Source: UBA1783 sp033808805 (GTDB lineage Bacteria; Bacillota_I; Bacilli_A; Erysipelotrichales; Erysipelotrichaceae). Taken from it: 64,000 nt of DNA. This document shows positions 35,467-43,652 of the stretch, in pieces (within the stretch, counting starts at the first letter, position 1; each line of letters begins with the position of its first letter). Location: contig JAPXMY010000003.1 of the NCBI GenBank assembly GCA_033808805.1, positions 97,995 to 161,994 of the forward strand. The letters run 5' to 3'. Below the pieces are notes generated by a model, which saw only the letters and a program-made list of their open reading frames with translations, did not search any database and was not told the origin of the DNA. A program made the position numbers and the translations under genes.

Positions 35467-38156
35467 TGGGATTATTTAATAAAAAGAATTCAAATACAGA
35501 AAAGAATTCGAAGAATAATGCTAAACCAGCAAAAACAAAATTTCAAAAGAAAAAATTAAGAAGAAAAATAATTAACTCAATTATGGGTTTTATTGTTTTT
35601 TGTGGTCTGTTAGGTGTTGTAAGTGGTTTTAATATTGTAAAGTTGATCTTAAGTAAAACAGATGTTGTATTGGAAACAGAAGACTTGACCAGCCAGGATG
35701 CTTCATTGATTTTTGATGATGCAGGAAATCAGATTATGATCTTAGGTAAAGAAAGCAGAATTTCTTATGCCTATAACAAATTCCCACAAGTACTTGTTGA
35801 TGCTTTTATTGCCGTTGAGGACTCAAGATTCTTTGAACATCCAGGTTTTGACTTACCGAGATTTGCTAAAGCTTTTTTAGAGAACGTTAAAACCTTATCA
35901 TTTGCTCAAGGTGGTTCAACTATCACCATGCAGGTAATAAAAAATACTTATTTTGCGGTAGATACCATAGCTGAAAGTACCATAAATCGAAAGGTACAGG
36001 AAATATACTATGCTTTACAGATAAGCAATCTGATCAGCAAAGAAAAAGTATTTGAGATGTATATCAATAAAGTTAACTTTGGAGCCAACGCCAGAGGTGT
36101 TCAGGTAGCTTCACAGTACTACTTCTACAAAGACTGTACTGATCTCAACCTGGTAGAAAGCGCTATGCTGGCTGGTATTATCAATGCTCCTAATACCTAT
36201 AATCCTTATTATGATATTGAAGCTTGTCAACAGAGAACAGCTGATGTTTTATACCTGATGAATTATCATGGTTATATTACCGATTTAGAATATGAACTGG
36301 CCTTAAAAGTAAGAGTTGAAGATCTGTTATACGGAAATACCCTTAACAATCCAAATGTCATTACTGAGTATGTTGATGGAACAATCGATAATCAGGCTTA
36401 CATAGATGTTGTTTTAGCTGAACTTGAAGAAATGTATGGCATTGATCCATATACTACTCCTGTAAGGGTCTATACAGCGATGAATCAAACAGTTCAGGCA
36501 ACTTGTGATGCCTTATCACGTGGTGAAATTATTGCTTTTAAAGACAACAACATAAATGTCGCATCGGCAGTTATTCAAAACTTTACTGGTTTGATTGTCG
36601 GGGTCTGCGGTGGAAGAAACTATAATGGTCAAAGAATATTCAACTATGCCTATGATGCCAGAGTATCTCCAGGTTCTACTTCCAAAGCAATGTTTACATA
36701 CCCACTGGCATTTGAACACTGTGGTATGTCTACATCATTTACCATTGATGATGAACCTACCTTGTATGCTGGTACCAATGTTCTATTCTACAATGACTCA
36801 CGTACGTGGAATGGTGAAACTTCTGTTCAAAAGACTTTCCCACTTTCATATAATGTACCATCAATTAAACTTTATCGCTGGATAGAAGAAACTGTTGGAA
36901 CATCAGTGATGAGAAAATATTTAAAAAATATCGGCTATGACCAGGAAATGATTGACTTTATGAATGAACAGTATGCCATTGGATGTTTTGGATACGATAT
37001 ATCTCCTATCCAAATGGCTGCTACTCAGGCAGTTATCCTGTCAAAAGGTGTTTATGTTACACCACACACTATTACCAGAATTGAGTTTATCAACTCATCA
37101 AAAGAACCAATCATTGCCAATGTTCCAACTGTCAGAGCTTTAAGTGAAGGTGCTGCCTGGTTGACATCATATTTGGAATATATCGGTATCTATGGTGGAA
37201 CAGAAGATGACTATGAAGGAAATATGCGTTTAACAGCTATCAGAAGAAGCAATTATGCTGTCTATGGAAAAACCGGAACAAATGGATATGATATCTCAGT
37301 TATTAGAAAATGGGGTTATCCTGTTGGATCTGACAAAGACCTGCTATATCTGTTTGGGACAAATGATTATTCATTCTCGTTCTGGATGGGTTATGACACT
37401 GGTAGATATCAGGATAAGACTACCTATATGTCATATGCCTATGCTCACAGCATGAAAGATGTTCCGGCTGTAAATGCTCTATTGAATGCTGTCTATAATG
37501 CATTTGGTGCTCCTAAAAATACTAATTCCAGACCATCATCAGTAGCTTCTATTACGCATATAAAAGGATTGTATCCTTATACTGCTCTGCCAGAATATGC
37601 TGATAAAAAGCTTCAGACTACTGGATATGTCCTGGCTCAATTTGCTAATTTAGAAGAATATAAGCCAGAAGAATCCATCGAAAATGTTCAGTCATTTACT
37701 GCCAAATATGATGATCAGAATTATGAACTGCAGATTCAATTTTCTCCTTATTCAGATCCACAAGCTTTAAAGATAGCTCCAAGAGTCTATAAGGAAAAAC
37801 GATTGGGAATCTGGTATAACGCTGTTAGAAGATTCCATAAATCATGGATAGAAGGCTGTGTTGAATATGTGGTAGAAATATACAACCCTAATACAGGAGA
37901 AGTATTTGAATTTGTTTCTGATAAGGACACCTTTATCTGTGAGTTTAAAAATACCACTGAGGAAATAACAGAATTCAAGGTAAATGGCTACTATCGTTAC
38001 TCAATCACTAAGGTCAGATGTGATGGATTAACTGTTGGGGTTGAAATAAAACCATATGTTGAAGAAGAACCTGTTGATCCAGGTGATGGAACAGATCCAG
38101 GAACTCCTCCAGGAGGTGGTCAGGGATCTGGTTCTGGCGATGGAACCAATCCATAA
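35466..38156 (+). CDS. ponA: Class A penicillin-binding protein 1 (glycosyltransferase/transpeptidase)
   Basis: Bifunctional peptidoglycan synthase, 896 aa. A basic cytoplasmic tail, one membrane span (about residues 36-58), a GT51 domain with AVEDSRFFEHPGFD and GGSTITMQVIKN, and a transpeptidase domain with SPGSTSK (SxxK), LSYN (SxN) and YGKTGTNG (KTG). After about residue 700 comes an extra beta-rich region and a Pro/Gly/Ser/Asp-rich tail (DPGDGTDPGTPPGGGQGSG). GGAGG lies before the ATG, which overlaps the recU stop. The tail resembles those of B. subtilis PBP1. Acts outside the membrane during wall growth. Confidence 0.96.
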   Translation: MGLFNKKNSNTEKNSKNNAKPAKTKFQKKKLRRKIINSIMGFIVFCGLLGVVSGFNIVKLILSKTDVVLETEDLTSQDASLIFDDAGNQIMILGKESRISYAYNKFPQVLVDAFIAVEDSRFFEHPGFDLPRFAKAFLENVKTLSFAQGGSTITMQVIKNTYFAVDTIAESTINRKVQEIYYALQISNLISKEKVFEMYINKVNFGANARGVQVASQYYFYKDCTDLNLVESAMLAGIINAPNTYNPYYDIEACQQRTADVLYLMNYHGYITDLEYELALKVRVEDLLYGNTLNNPNVITEYVDGTIDNQAYIDVVLAELEEMYGIDPYTTPVRVYTAMNQTVQATCDALSRGEIIAFKDNNINVASAVIQNFTGLIVGVCGGRNYNGQRIFNYAYDARVSPGSTSKAMFTYPLAFEHCGMSTSFTIDDEPTLYAGTNVLFYNDSRTWNGETSVQKTFPLSYNVPSIKLYRWIEETVGTSVMRKYLKNIGYDQEMIDFMNEQYAIGCFGYDISPIQMAATQAVILSKGVYVTPHTITRIEFINSSKEPIIANVPTVRALSEGAAWLTSYLEYIGIYGGTEDDYEGNMRLTAIRRSNYAVYGKTGTNGYDISVIRKWGYPVGSDKDLLYLFGTNDYSFSFWMGYDTGRYQDKTTYMSYAYAHSMKDVPAVNALLNAVYNAFGAPKNTNSRPSSVASITHIKGLYPYTALPEYADKKLQTTGYVLAQFANLEEYKPEESIENVQSFTAKYDDQNYELQIQFSPYSDPQALKIAPRVYKEKRLGIWYNAVRRFHKSWIEGCVEYVVEIYNPNTGEVFEFVSDKDTFICEFKNTTEEITEFKVNGYYRYSITKVRCDGLTVGVEIKPYVEEEPVDPGDGTDPGTPPGGGQGSGSGDGTNP

Positions 38157-38182
38157 ATTAAAATTATAATTATTATAAAATC

Positions 38183-38218
38183 AAAGCATAACTTATTTTA
38201 TCAAGTTATGCTTTTTTA
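38183..38218 (+). terminator. Terminator after ponA
   Basis: AAAGCATAACTT (38183-38194) pairs with AAGTTATGCTTT (38203-38214), followed by TTT; probably works for the minus-strand amidoligase gene as well. Confidence 0.8.
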
Positions 38219-38242
38219 GATATTGATATTCACATTTTATAT

Positions 38243-39373
38243 TCAGTATTCTTCTTTTTCTAAGCCAGATATAAATTCTAATGATAAAGGTTTAATACTC
38301 AAATTACTTATATTATGTAAAAACTCACCTGCATATTCTCCATTGCTGATGCACATTTTATCAAACACTTTTAGTTGTAAGTTGTTACAGAATTTTACCA
38401 GGTTAACCATTAACTCTATTGAGCCATAAAGCACCTCCATTGAAAGCGTTGAGGCAAAGATACGGATTTCATATGTTGCAGAATGTTCCTGGTTAATCGC
38501 AACACCATGAGAGTATTTTTGTTTTCTGATAACCTTGATCAGACGATTCTTTTCCAAAGGAGTATCTGCAAATACATAATAATCATTTGCTTGTCTTCTG
38601 GCCAGTTTTTGCCAGAATAAACGATTGTTATGAGCATTTATTATTGTATAAAAACGAAGAAAAGCTTCTTCATTGACAAAAGCATTTCTACCAATATGAA
38701 TGTGAAGTCCTGCTCCTGAAGTTGCCTCTAAACCATTAGCAGCCATTTTTAGCAACATATTTTGAACTAATGGTTTGACCTTCTTCAATTTGTTCCAGGT
38801 AAATATATGGCTGATAAATTCAATTCCAGTAATTGTGCTGTCTCTTTCTACATGTCCAAGTCGTGTATCAATCATATCCTTTATACAGTCACCTACCTGA
38901 ACTCTGGATGCTCCTGCAGCTGCGTTTGTTTCCAGTTCAAAACCAATAGTCATTGTGTTATCATCCTTGCCATCTTTTAAAATACCTACTCCACGATATA
39001 TTTTATCTGCAACACTGTCAGTTATTCCACTATGACAGTCAAGTAGACGATCTGTTTCATAAGTTTTTGTCACATTTATAATTCTGCCAATTTCATCAAT
39101 CGTAAAGTACTTTAGCTCTTCCAACAATTCACTCTCCAGCAAATATCCATCATTTACATTAACTACGTTTTCATTATTGATATCAACATATTTATCTTCA
39201 AGACTATTATAAAAGAGAAACATTGGTTCATTTGTAATGGCGTGAAAACAATTTTCTTCGACAATATTCCATATTTGGTCTGTTACCAGTCTTTCAGCCA
39301 TTTGCTTCAATGCCCTATCTGACTTTATACTTCCCTTACTTTTTATATAGTTAAACAATTGGCTTTTATTCAT
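38243..39373 (-). CDS. Predicted amidoligase (glutamine synthetase-like COOH-NH2 ligase)
   Basis: 376-aa protein that I assign to the amidoligase enzyme superfamily, which uses ATP to join carboxylates and amines into amides or peptides. Motifs in order are TIGFELETN (ExE, about 142-150), GIEFISH (about 182-190), AGLHIHIGRNAF (HxH, about 221-232) and TYEIRIFAS (ExR, about 303-311). These match the Mg/ATP-binding residues of the family. The first 130 residues are a separate helical region with no recognised domain. There is no signal peptide or membrane span. AAGGGA precedes the ATG. It is between ponA and an unrecognised gene, in a stretch otherwise made of core genes. Substrate unknown; candidates include a peptide or protein carboxyl group. 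Confidence 0.75.
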   Translation of the reverse strand: MNKSQLFNYIKSKGSIKSDRALKQMAERLVTDQIWNIVEENCFHAITNEPMFLFYNSLEDKYVDINNENVVNVNDGYLLESELLEELKYFTIDEIGRIINVTKTYETDRLLDCHSGITDSVADKIYRGVGILKDGKDDNTMTIGFELETNAAAGASRVQVGDCIKDMIDTRLGHVERDSTITGIEFISHIFTWNKLKKVKPLVQNMLLKMAANGLEATSGAGLHIHIGRNAFVNEEAFLRFYTIINAHNNRLFWQKLARRQANDYYVFADTPLEKNRLIKVIRKQKYSHGVAINQEHSATYEIRIFASTLSMEVLYGSIELMVNLVKFCNNLQLKVFDKMCISNGEYAGEFLHNISNLSIKPLSLEFISGLEKEEY

Positions 39374-39433
39374 AATGAATCCCTTCCCTTACGGTTAATT
39401 TTTGCTTCTGCATTTTTGTCTATATAAGCAAAT

Positions 39434-39439
39434 ATTATA
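39434..39439 (-). promoter_or_regulatory. Candidate promoter of amidoligase gene
   Basis: Minus-strand TATAAT about 60 nt before the ATG at 39373, directly after the T-run of the upstream terminator. No clear -35. The rest of 39374-39583 holds no gene. Confidence 0.3.
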
Positions 39440-39443
39440 CAAC

Positions 39444-39526
39444 AAAAAAACTGTCATGATTGTAAAAATATCAAATTATTACTTAAAATTAATATTTATT
39501 TCTATTTACAATTAATTCTGACAGTT
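39444..39526 (-). terminator. Long-loop inverted repeat, likely terminator
   Basis: AACTGTCA (39449-39456) pairs with TGACAGTT (39519-39526), and inside it ATTGTAAA (39459-39466) pairs with TTTACAAT (39505-39512). On the minus strand the outer arm runs into TTTTTTTG. It would end transcripts of the 39584-40336 gene. Confidence 0.5.
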
Positions 39527-39583
39527 AATTATTGGCTCTTTTGATCAATATTTGAATGACAAGCTAGATTTCATAATAATCAA

Positions 39584-40336
39584 TTATTTAGATTCTATCT
39601 GTTTACAGATAATATTTCTATTCAACTTCTCATTTACATCTACTATTATTATATTTCCCTGATGTTCATCAAGCCATACAGCGAGAATATTTTCTCTTGG
39701 AACATCTAATTGCCAAATTTCTACCATTTGATTATAGTCGTGAAATATCTGATTACTGATTGCTTCCTGCTGAGACTGAAACCAGACAAAAGGCTGATCA
39801 TAGCCTTTGTTTTCAATTGCTCTGTACAGAGTTATATTGGCTGGAAGATTTTGATAATAAGTAAGACTTTCCTTGTCCATGAGTGATATCTTATCCGCAT
39901 ATTTAAAGATATCAACCACATCATTACGATTAACCAGATAAGGCTCTTTATCAAATAAATAACGGAATTTATTTTTCAGCATCTCACCCATATCTTCAGA
40001 TGAAATAATCCCTTTTTTATAAAACTGCGAAAGTATAAACAGCGTAAAATAATTAGTCTCGATATAATCAAACACCTCATCTATCTGTTTTATACCAGCA
40101 AATTGTTTAACAAGATGCTTTTTCCAGATAAAGAAATTTTCCTGTAGAGTTAAATCCAGTTTAGAATATTTGCCATTATTTTCAACGACTACTCTTTTAC
40201 TGGAAGTAAAAGGATGAATATACATATCGTATTCTTCCGCAAAAACAACAAGTTCCATATCAATCATATCTTCCAGTGTTTTTTTAATCTTATCTATATT
40301 TGTATCTGTTTTCTTACAATTATCTTCGCTTTTCAT
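39584..40336 (-). CDS. Unknown protein, possible degenerate ADP-ribosyltransferase-like C-terminus
   Basis: 250-aa cytosolic protein, not recognised. N-terminal 60 residues include a short helix and YIHPFTSSKRVVVENNGKYSK; the middle is helical. The C-terminal third, from ITLYRAIENKG through FVWFQSQQEA to ENILAVWLDEHQGNIIIVDV, follows the order of ADP-ribosyltransferase-like folds (YR..., W/STxxxxA, ILAY...E.EIIV). The catalytic Glu position is not obvious, so any activity would be doubtful. No signal peptide. AAAAGGAG is about 10 nt before the ATG. It precedes the amidoligase gene in the same direction but has its own terminator. The fold assignment is tentative. Confidence 0.6.
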   Translation of the reverse strand: MKSEDNCKKTDTNIDKIKKTLEDMIDMELVVFAEEYDMYIHPFTSSKRVVVENNGKYSKLDLTLQENFFIWKKHLVKQFAGIKQIDEVFDYIETNYFTLFILSQFYKKGIISSEDMGEMLKNKFRYLFDKEPYLVNRNDVVDIFKYADKISLMDKESLTYYQNLPANITLYRAIENKGYDQPFVWFQSQQEAISNQIFHDYNQMVEIWQLDVPRENILAVWLDEHQGNIIIVDVNEKLNRNIICKQIESK

Positions 40337-40362
40337 AATGGATAGTCTCCTTTTTAATTTAA

Positions 40363-40385
40363 ACCATTATTTTATAGATAATGGT
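40363..40385 (-). repeat. 8-bp inverted repeat upstream of the 250-aa gene
   Basis: ACCATTAT (40363-40370), 7-nt spacer, ATAATGGT (40378-40385). It covers a minus-strand TATAAA/TAAAAT -10-like sequence about 30 nt before the gene start, as an operator would; it could instead be a weak terminator for dnaD-nth, because only TTTAAATT follows. Confidence 0.45.
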
Positions 40386-40419
40386 AGTCATATCTAAACA
40401 AATGAATTCTGCTTATCTT

Positions 40420-41040
40420 TTATAATTTATCTTTTTGACAAATTTCTATAAATGGACAATTTTCACAAATGGGATTTCTAGCTACACATTTATATCTTCC
40501 AAAATGGATCATTAAATGATGCAGACTGGACCATTGTTCTTTTTTAAATTTTTCTTTTAATTTTTCTTCAACTACATTAGTAGAATCAGCTCCAGAAGCA
40601 AGCCCTAATCTTTTACTTACTCTGTTAACGTGGGTATCAACTGCTATTGCTGGAATTTTAAATAATTCCGATAAAACGACATTTGCGGTCTTTCTTCCTA
40701 CGCCATCAAGTGATAAAAGCTTTTCATAGGTATTTGGTACTCTTCCATCAAATCTCTCTACAATTGCCTTAGAAAGGCTGACAATATTCTTGGCCTTATT
40801 TTTATATAGGCCAATAGATTTGATAATTTTTTCTACATCTTCAGTTTCCGCCTTGGCTAATGAATAGACATCAGGATATTTTTTAAAAAGCACTTCTGTA
40901 ACTTTATTTACAGATATATCAGTTGTTTGAGCACTTAGTACAACAGCAACCAATAAATTATAATCATTCTTATAATTAAGTTCACAGCCGGCTTCAGGAA
41001 ATAATTCCAACAGTTTTTGATAGATAACTTCACTATTCAT
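40420..41040 (-). CDS. nth: Endonuclease III
   Basis: Base-excision repair DNA glycosylase/AP lyase for oxidised pyrimidines. The 206-aa protein has the helix-hairpin-helix LLSLDGVGRKTANVVLS with catalytic Lys, VDTHVNRVSKRLGL with catalytic Asp, and the C-terminal 4Fe-4S cluster cysteines CVARNPICENCPFIEIC. ATG at 41040 (AAAGGA at 8 nt) is preferred over the one at 41046. Overlaps dnaD by 8 bp; dnaD-nth is a conserved pair. Confidence 0.97.
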   Translation of the reverse strand: MNSEVIYQKLLELFPEAGCELNYKNDYNLLVAVVLSAQTTDISVNKVTEVLFKKYPDVYSLAKAETEDVEKIIKSIGLYKNKAKNIVSLSKAIVERFDGRVPNTYEKLLSLDGVGRKTANVVLSELFKIPAIAVDTHVNRVSKRLGLASGADSTNVVEEKLKEKFKKEQWSSLHHLMIHFGRYKCVARNPICENCPFIEICQKDKL

Positions 41041-41527
41041 CTTCATTTCCTTTAGCTAATATCCTATCGATATAATTTATTGATTTTTTATTATAAATTA
41101 AAGCCTCTCTTAAAGCCTTAACAATGGCATTATAATCATATATTCTTAACCATTCAGAAATAGTTGAAGCTTCCTTCTGAGATAATATTCTTCCAAATTC
41201 AGTTTCAAAAATATCAAAAATATCATTGTTCTCAATAATTTCATTCTTAGCTTCAAAAATATTGTCAATATTAAAAATTACCTGCCCGCTGTCAGTTAAT
41301 AAAACCAGGTATCCTTTTGATATTAAGGAAGCAATCGTATCATCAACAACGCTTTTATCTAAATTAGAACTTTTAGATAAAGTATTGATGTTGGATGGTT
41401 CACTGTATTCATTAAAATAGTCAATTAATAAAAGAAGTAATGCTTCATTACTATCAAGATTTAATTTACTGATATTTTCTAAGATCCAATTTCTTCTATT
41501 AAAGAATCTTTTCTGATAAATTTTCAT
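41033..41527 (-). CDS. dnaD: DnaD-like replication initiation protein
   Basis: DnaD/DnaB-family primosomal protein, 164 aa, shorter than B. subtilis DnaD (232). An N-terminal winged helix (NEALLLLLIDYFNEYSEPSNINTLSKSSNL) precedes a C-terminal DnaD domain (FGRILSQKEASTISEWLRIYDYNAIVKALREAL) whose YxxxI-type end (KSINYIDRIL) is kept. Helps load the helicase at the origin and stalled forks. Identification is supported by its coupling to nth. Confidence 0.93.
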   Translation of the reverse strand: MKIYQKRFFNRRNWILENISKLNLDSNEALLLLLIDYFNEYSEPSNINTLSKSSNLDKSVVDDTIASLISKGYLVLLTDSGQVIFNIDNIFEAKNEIIENNDIFDIFETEFGRILSQKEASTISEWLRIYDYNAIVKALREALIYNKKSINYIDRILAKGNEDE

Positions 41528-41544
41528 AAAATCACTCCACTAAT

Positions 41545-41550
41545 ATTATA
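41545..41550 (-). promoter_or_regulatory. Candidate dnaD-nth promoter
   Basis: Minus-strand TATAAT, 17 nt before the dnaD ATG. No -35 recognised. Confidence 0.45.
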
Positions 41551-41565
41551 CAATAATTTGCTTTG

Positions 41566-41595
41566 TTTACATATAGTTTAACAATATGATAAAAT
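41566..41595 (+). promoter_or_regulatory. Candidate promoter of thioredoxin-like gene
   Basis: TTTACA (41566-41571), 18-nt spacer, extended -10 TGATAAAAT (hexamer 41590-41595), 15 nt before the ATG. Divergent from the dnaD promoter, which it faces across 40 bp. Confidence 0.45.
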
Positions 41596-41610
41596 AATTT
41601 TGGTGAAATT

Positions 41611-42117
41611 ATGATTAAAAGAAGTATTTTTTATACATTAGTATTAGCACTGATATTTTTTGGAGTCTATCAAATATATCAAAGTAACAAACCGAAGGAA
41701 ACAAAAAATCCAGTTGTTGAGATTAACTATGAATTTGATAAAGTTTTAACTATTGAAGAATTCAACAATCTTATCATTAACAGCGAAGAACCTTTGAATG
41801 TTATTTTCTTTGATTCTTCTTCAATCAACTCTCAGTATTTGTTTAATACCATTCTAAAAGAAATTATGCTGAACAATGAAATAGAAAAAATTGAAAATTT
41901 AGTCTATGTAAATTTATTGGGTTTTGATATTTCTGAATACAGTTCATTTAGATTGAAATATGGTTTCTCTTCAGTCCCTGCCTGTGCAAACATGAGCTAT
42001 ATTGAAGGATTGATTGTTGTAAACAGCATTATTGAAGAAGGCAATAACAATATATTTACGATTCAGATAGTTCAGGATTGGCTAGTTAAAAATAATCTGA
42101 TTAAAATTAAAGAATAA
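41611..42117 (+). CDS. Membrane-anchored thioredoxin-like protein without active-site cysteines
   Basis: 168 aa with an N-terminal signal anchor (SIFYTLVLALIFFGVYQIY, about 5-23), so the rest lies outside the membrane. The extracytoplasmic part reads like a thioredoxin fold: a strand plus VIFFDSSSINSQYLF where CxxC is expected, then VYVNLLGFDISEYSSFRLKYGFSSVPACANM with a cis-Pro-type VPA loop. Active-site cysteines are replaced by SSSIN; a single Cys (VPACANM) remains after the Pro. It probably has a binding rather than a redox role, by inference. GGTGA precedes the ATG. Single-gene unit with a shared terminator. Confidence 0.7.
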   Translation: MIKRSIFYTLVLALIFFGVYQIYQSNKPKETKNPVVEINYEFDKVLTIEEFNNLIINSEEPLNVIFFDSSSINSQYLFNTILKEIMLNNEIEKIENLVYVNLLGFDISEYSSFRLKYGFSSVPACANMSYIEGLIVVNSIIEEGNNNIFTIQIVQDWLVKNNLIKIKE

Positions 42118-42140
42118 AAGTTGGAACTAATCCAACTTTT
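42116..42140. terminator. Bidirectional terminator between convergent genes
   Basis: AAAAGTTGGA (42116-42125), 5-nt loop, TCCAACTTTT (42131-42140), with A/T runs for both strands. It overlaps the end of mtnN. Confidence 0.85.
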
Positions 42141-42819
42141 CTATTATCTGCTTGCTAAATTGAGCTGCTCTTTTTGAGGCGATGAATTTATATTCATTGA
42201 AATCTAATTCATTGCCTTTTTTGGTGACAATATCTGAAAATGATCTGATAACAAGAAATTTTTTTCGATATTCATGACAGCAGTGAGCAATTGAGCAGGC
42301 TTCCATATCACAGCCATATGCTTCTGGAAAATGTTTTTGAATATATGCCACTTTCTCTTTAGAACTGATGAAAGCATCACCAGATACCAGTGGTTTGACA
42401 AATACATTATAATCATCACTTTTTATAACATTATAAGCCAATTCTGTTAAATTTTTATCTGTATCAAAAGTATAGTAGTTATTATCAAATGAAGGATAAG
42501 TGCCATCAATAGAATACAAATCAAAATCGTGATAAGTAACTCTGGAAGCTACAATCACATCCGCAATATTGGCATCTTTATTAATTCCTCCAGCTGTTCC
42601 AATATTTATGACCAGCTCGATATCATAATTTTCTAATATTTTAGCAGTATTAATCGCACTTATTACCTTACCGATACCGCAGGTAGCGACAATAACTTCT
42701 TTATCAGCAATTGTACCAATTATATAATCCTGATTCATATTGGTGATATTTTTTTTATTTTCTACAATCTGCTCAAAAGCTTCTCTTTCACAATCCATCG
42801 CAACCATTATAGCAATCAT
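42127..42819 (-). CDS. mtnN: 5'-methylthioadenosine/S-adenosylhomocysteine nucleosidase
   Basis: Cleaves MTA and SAH to adenine, part of methyl-cycle and AI-2 pathways. The 230-aa protein has MIAIMVAMDCEREAF, GKVISAINTAKIL, INIGTAGGINKD, the substrate region GDAFISSKEKV, and GCDMEACSIAHCCHEY with MExxA, followed by RSFSDI for the catalytic Asp. Its start overlaps the upstream fusion gene by 4 bp. Last gene of the parE-mtnN unit. Confidence 0.96.
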   Translation of the reverse strand: MIAIMVAMDCEREAFEQIVENKKNITNMNQDYIIGTIADKEVIVATCGIGKVISAINTAKILENYDIELVINIGTAGGINKDANIADVIVASRVTYHDFDLYSIDGTYPSFDNNYYTFDTDKNLTELAYNVIKSDDYNVFVKPLVSGDAFISSKEKVAYIQKHFPEAYGCDMEACSIAHCCHEYRKKFLVIRSFSDIVTKKGNELDFNEYKFIASKRAAQFSKQIIEKLD

Positions 42820-43652
42820 ACTACTCCCCTACTTTCCAAATATTCTATATTTTGTTTTTTTACTATTTCAAAGGCTTTATTTATATCCTGGCAGGCTATT
42901 TCAATCTCTTTTGAGGAATCATATCCTCTAGATGGATCCAACTTATCAGCCACAAATATAAGTTTACTATATACGTCATTATCATCTCCCAGACAATGAT
43001 GTCTGATAGCTTTCAGCATTCTTTTATCTTTTAATCTGCAGCTATGTTTTAAAAAATAATATCCTACATACGAATGCCAGACCTTATAATCATATTCAAA
43101 TTCATATGGTTTATAAATATTCATATAGATAAAAAGTTCTTCTTTACTAAAATCTTTGGCTATATCATGATAAATACCAATCAGGTAAGCTCTATATTCA
43201 TCTAATCTGTTACCTCTTGCTATTTTTACACATAAATCAGCAACTGATAAGCAATGTCTGTATCTCTTTTTGTTAATATAGGAACTTATTATCTCTTTGG
43301 CATAGATACCATTATTGAAAATATAGCCACATACTTTTTTTTCAACTACTGATATTTTTCCCTGTTTAAATAATTCACTCTGTTTATCATTCTCTTTATC
43401 TTCTATAAAGAAATATTCATTATTTCTATCTATTTTCATAAGTCGTTTATAATTGTTTATAAATACAAACTTACGATATGGTTTTATGGCCAATTTAACC
43501 ATTTTTTCTCTGTGGTAGACATCAGGATTAATCGATCGATCAACATAAAAACATATTAAATCAGCATTACTCTGTTTTAATACTTTTTTTGCCGCTTTAA
43601 TATGACCTTTAGTAATTGGATCAAATTGATTTATATAAATTGCAATTTTCAT
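42816..43652 (-). CDS. Fusion: reduced nucleotidyltransferase domain plus YqeK-type HD hydrolase
   Basis: 278 aa. The first half is a cut-down adenylyltransferase of the NadD/CoaD superfamily: INQFDPITKGHIKAA (TxGH form rather than NadD HxGH), YHREKMVKLAI, and EIISSYI near the end of the domain, but about half of a full NadD is missing. The second half (from about residue 128) is a YqeK-type HD domain: RYRHCLSVADLC, IYHDIAKD, WHSYVGYYF, AIRHHCLGD and FVADKLDPSRGYD. YqeK hydrolyses diadenosine tetraphosphate. In other Bacillota nadD and yqeK are adjacent genes, so this is a fusion with decay of the first part. RsfS, normally next, is absent. Confidence 0.8.
   Translation of the reverse strand: MKIAIYINQFDPITKGHIKAAKKVLKQSNADLICFYVDRSINPDVYHREKMVKLAIKPYRKFVFINNYKRLMKIDRNNEYFFIEDKENDKQSELFKQGKISVVEKKVCGYIFNNGIYAKEIISSYINKKRYRHCLSVADLCVKIARGNRLDEYRAYLIGIYHDIAKDFSKEELFIYMNIYKPYEFEYDYKVWHSYVGYYFLKHSCRLKDKRMLKAIRHHCLGDDNDVYSKLIFVADKLDPSRGYDSSKEIEIACQDINKAFEIVKKQNIEYLESRGVV

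Noticed and set aside
42204..42419. Second minus-strand frame inside mtnN
   Set aside because: Different frame of a clear, complete mtnN.
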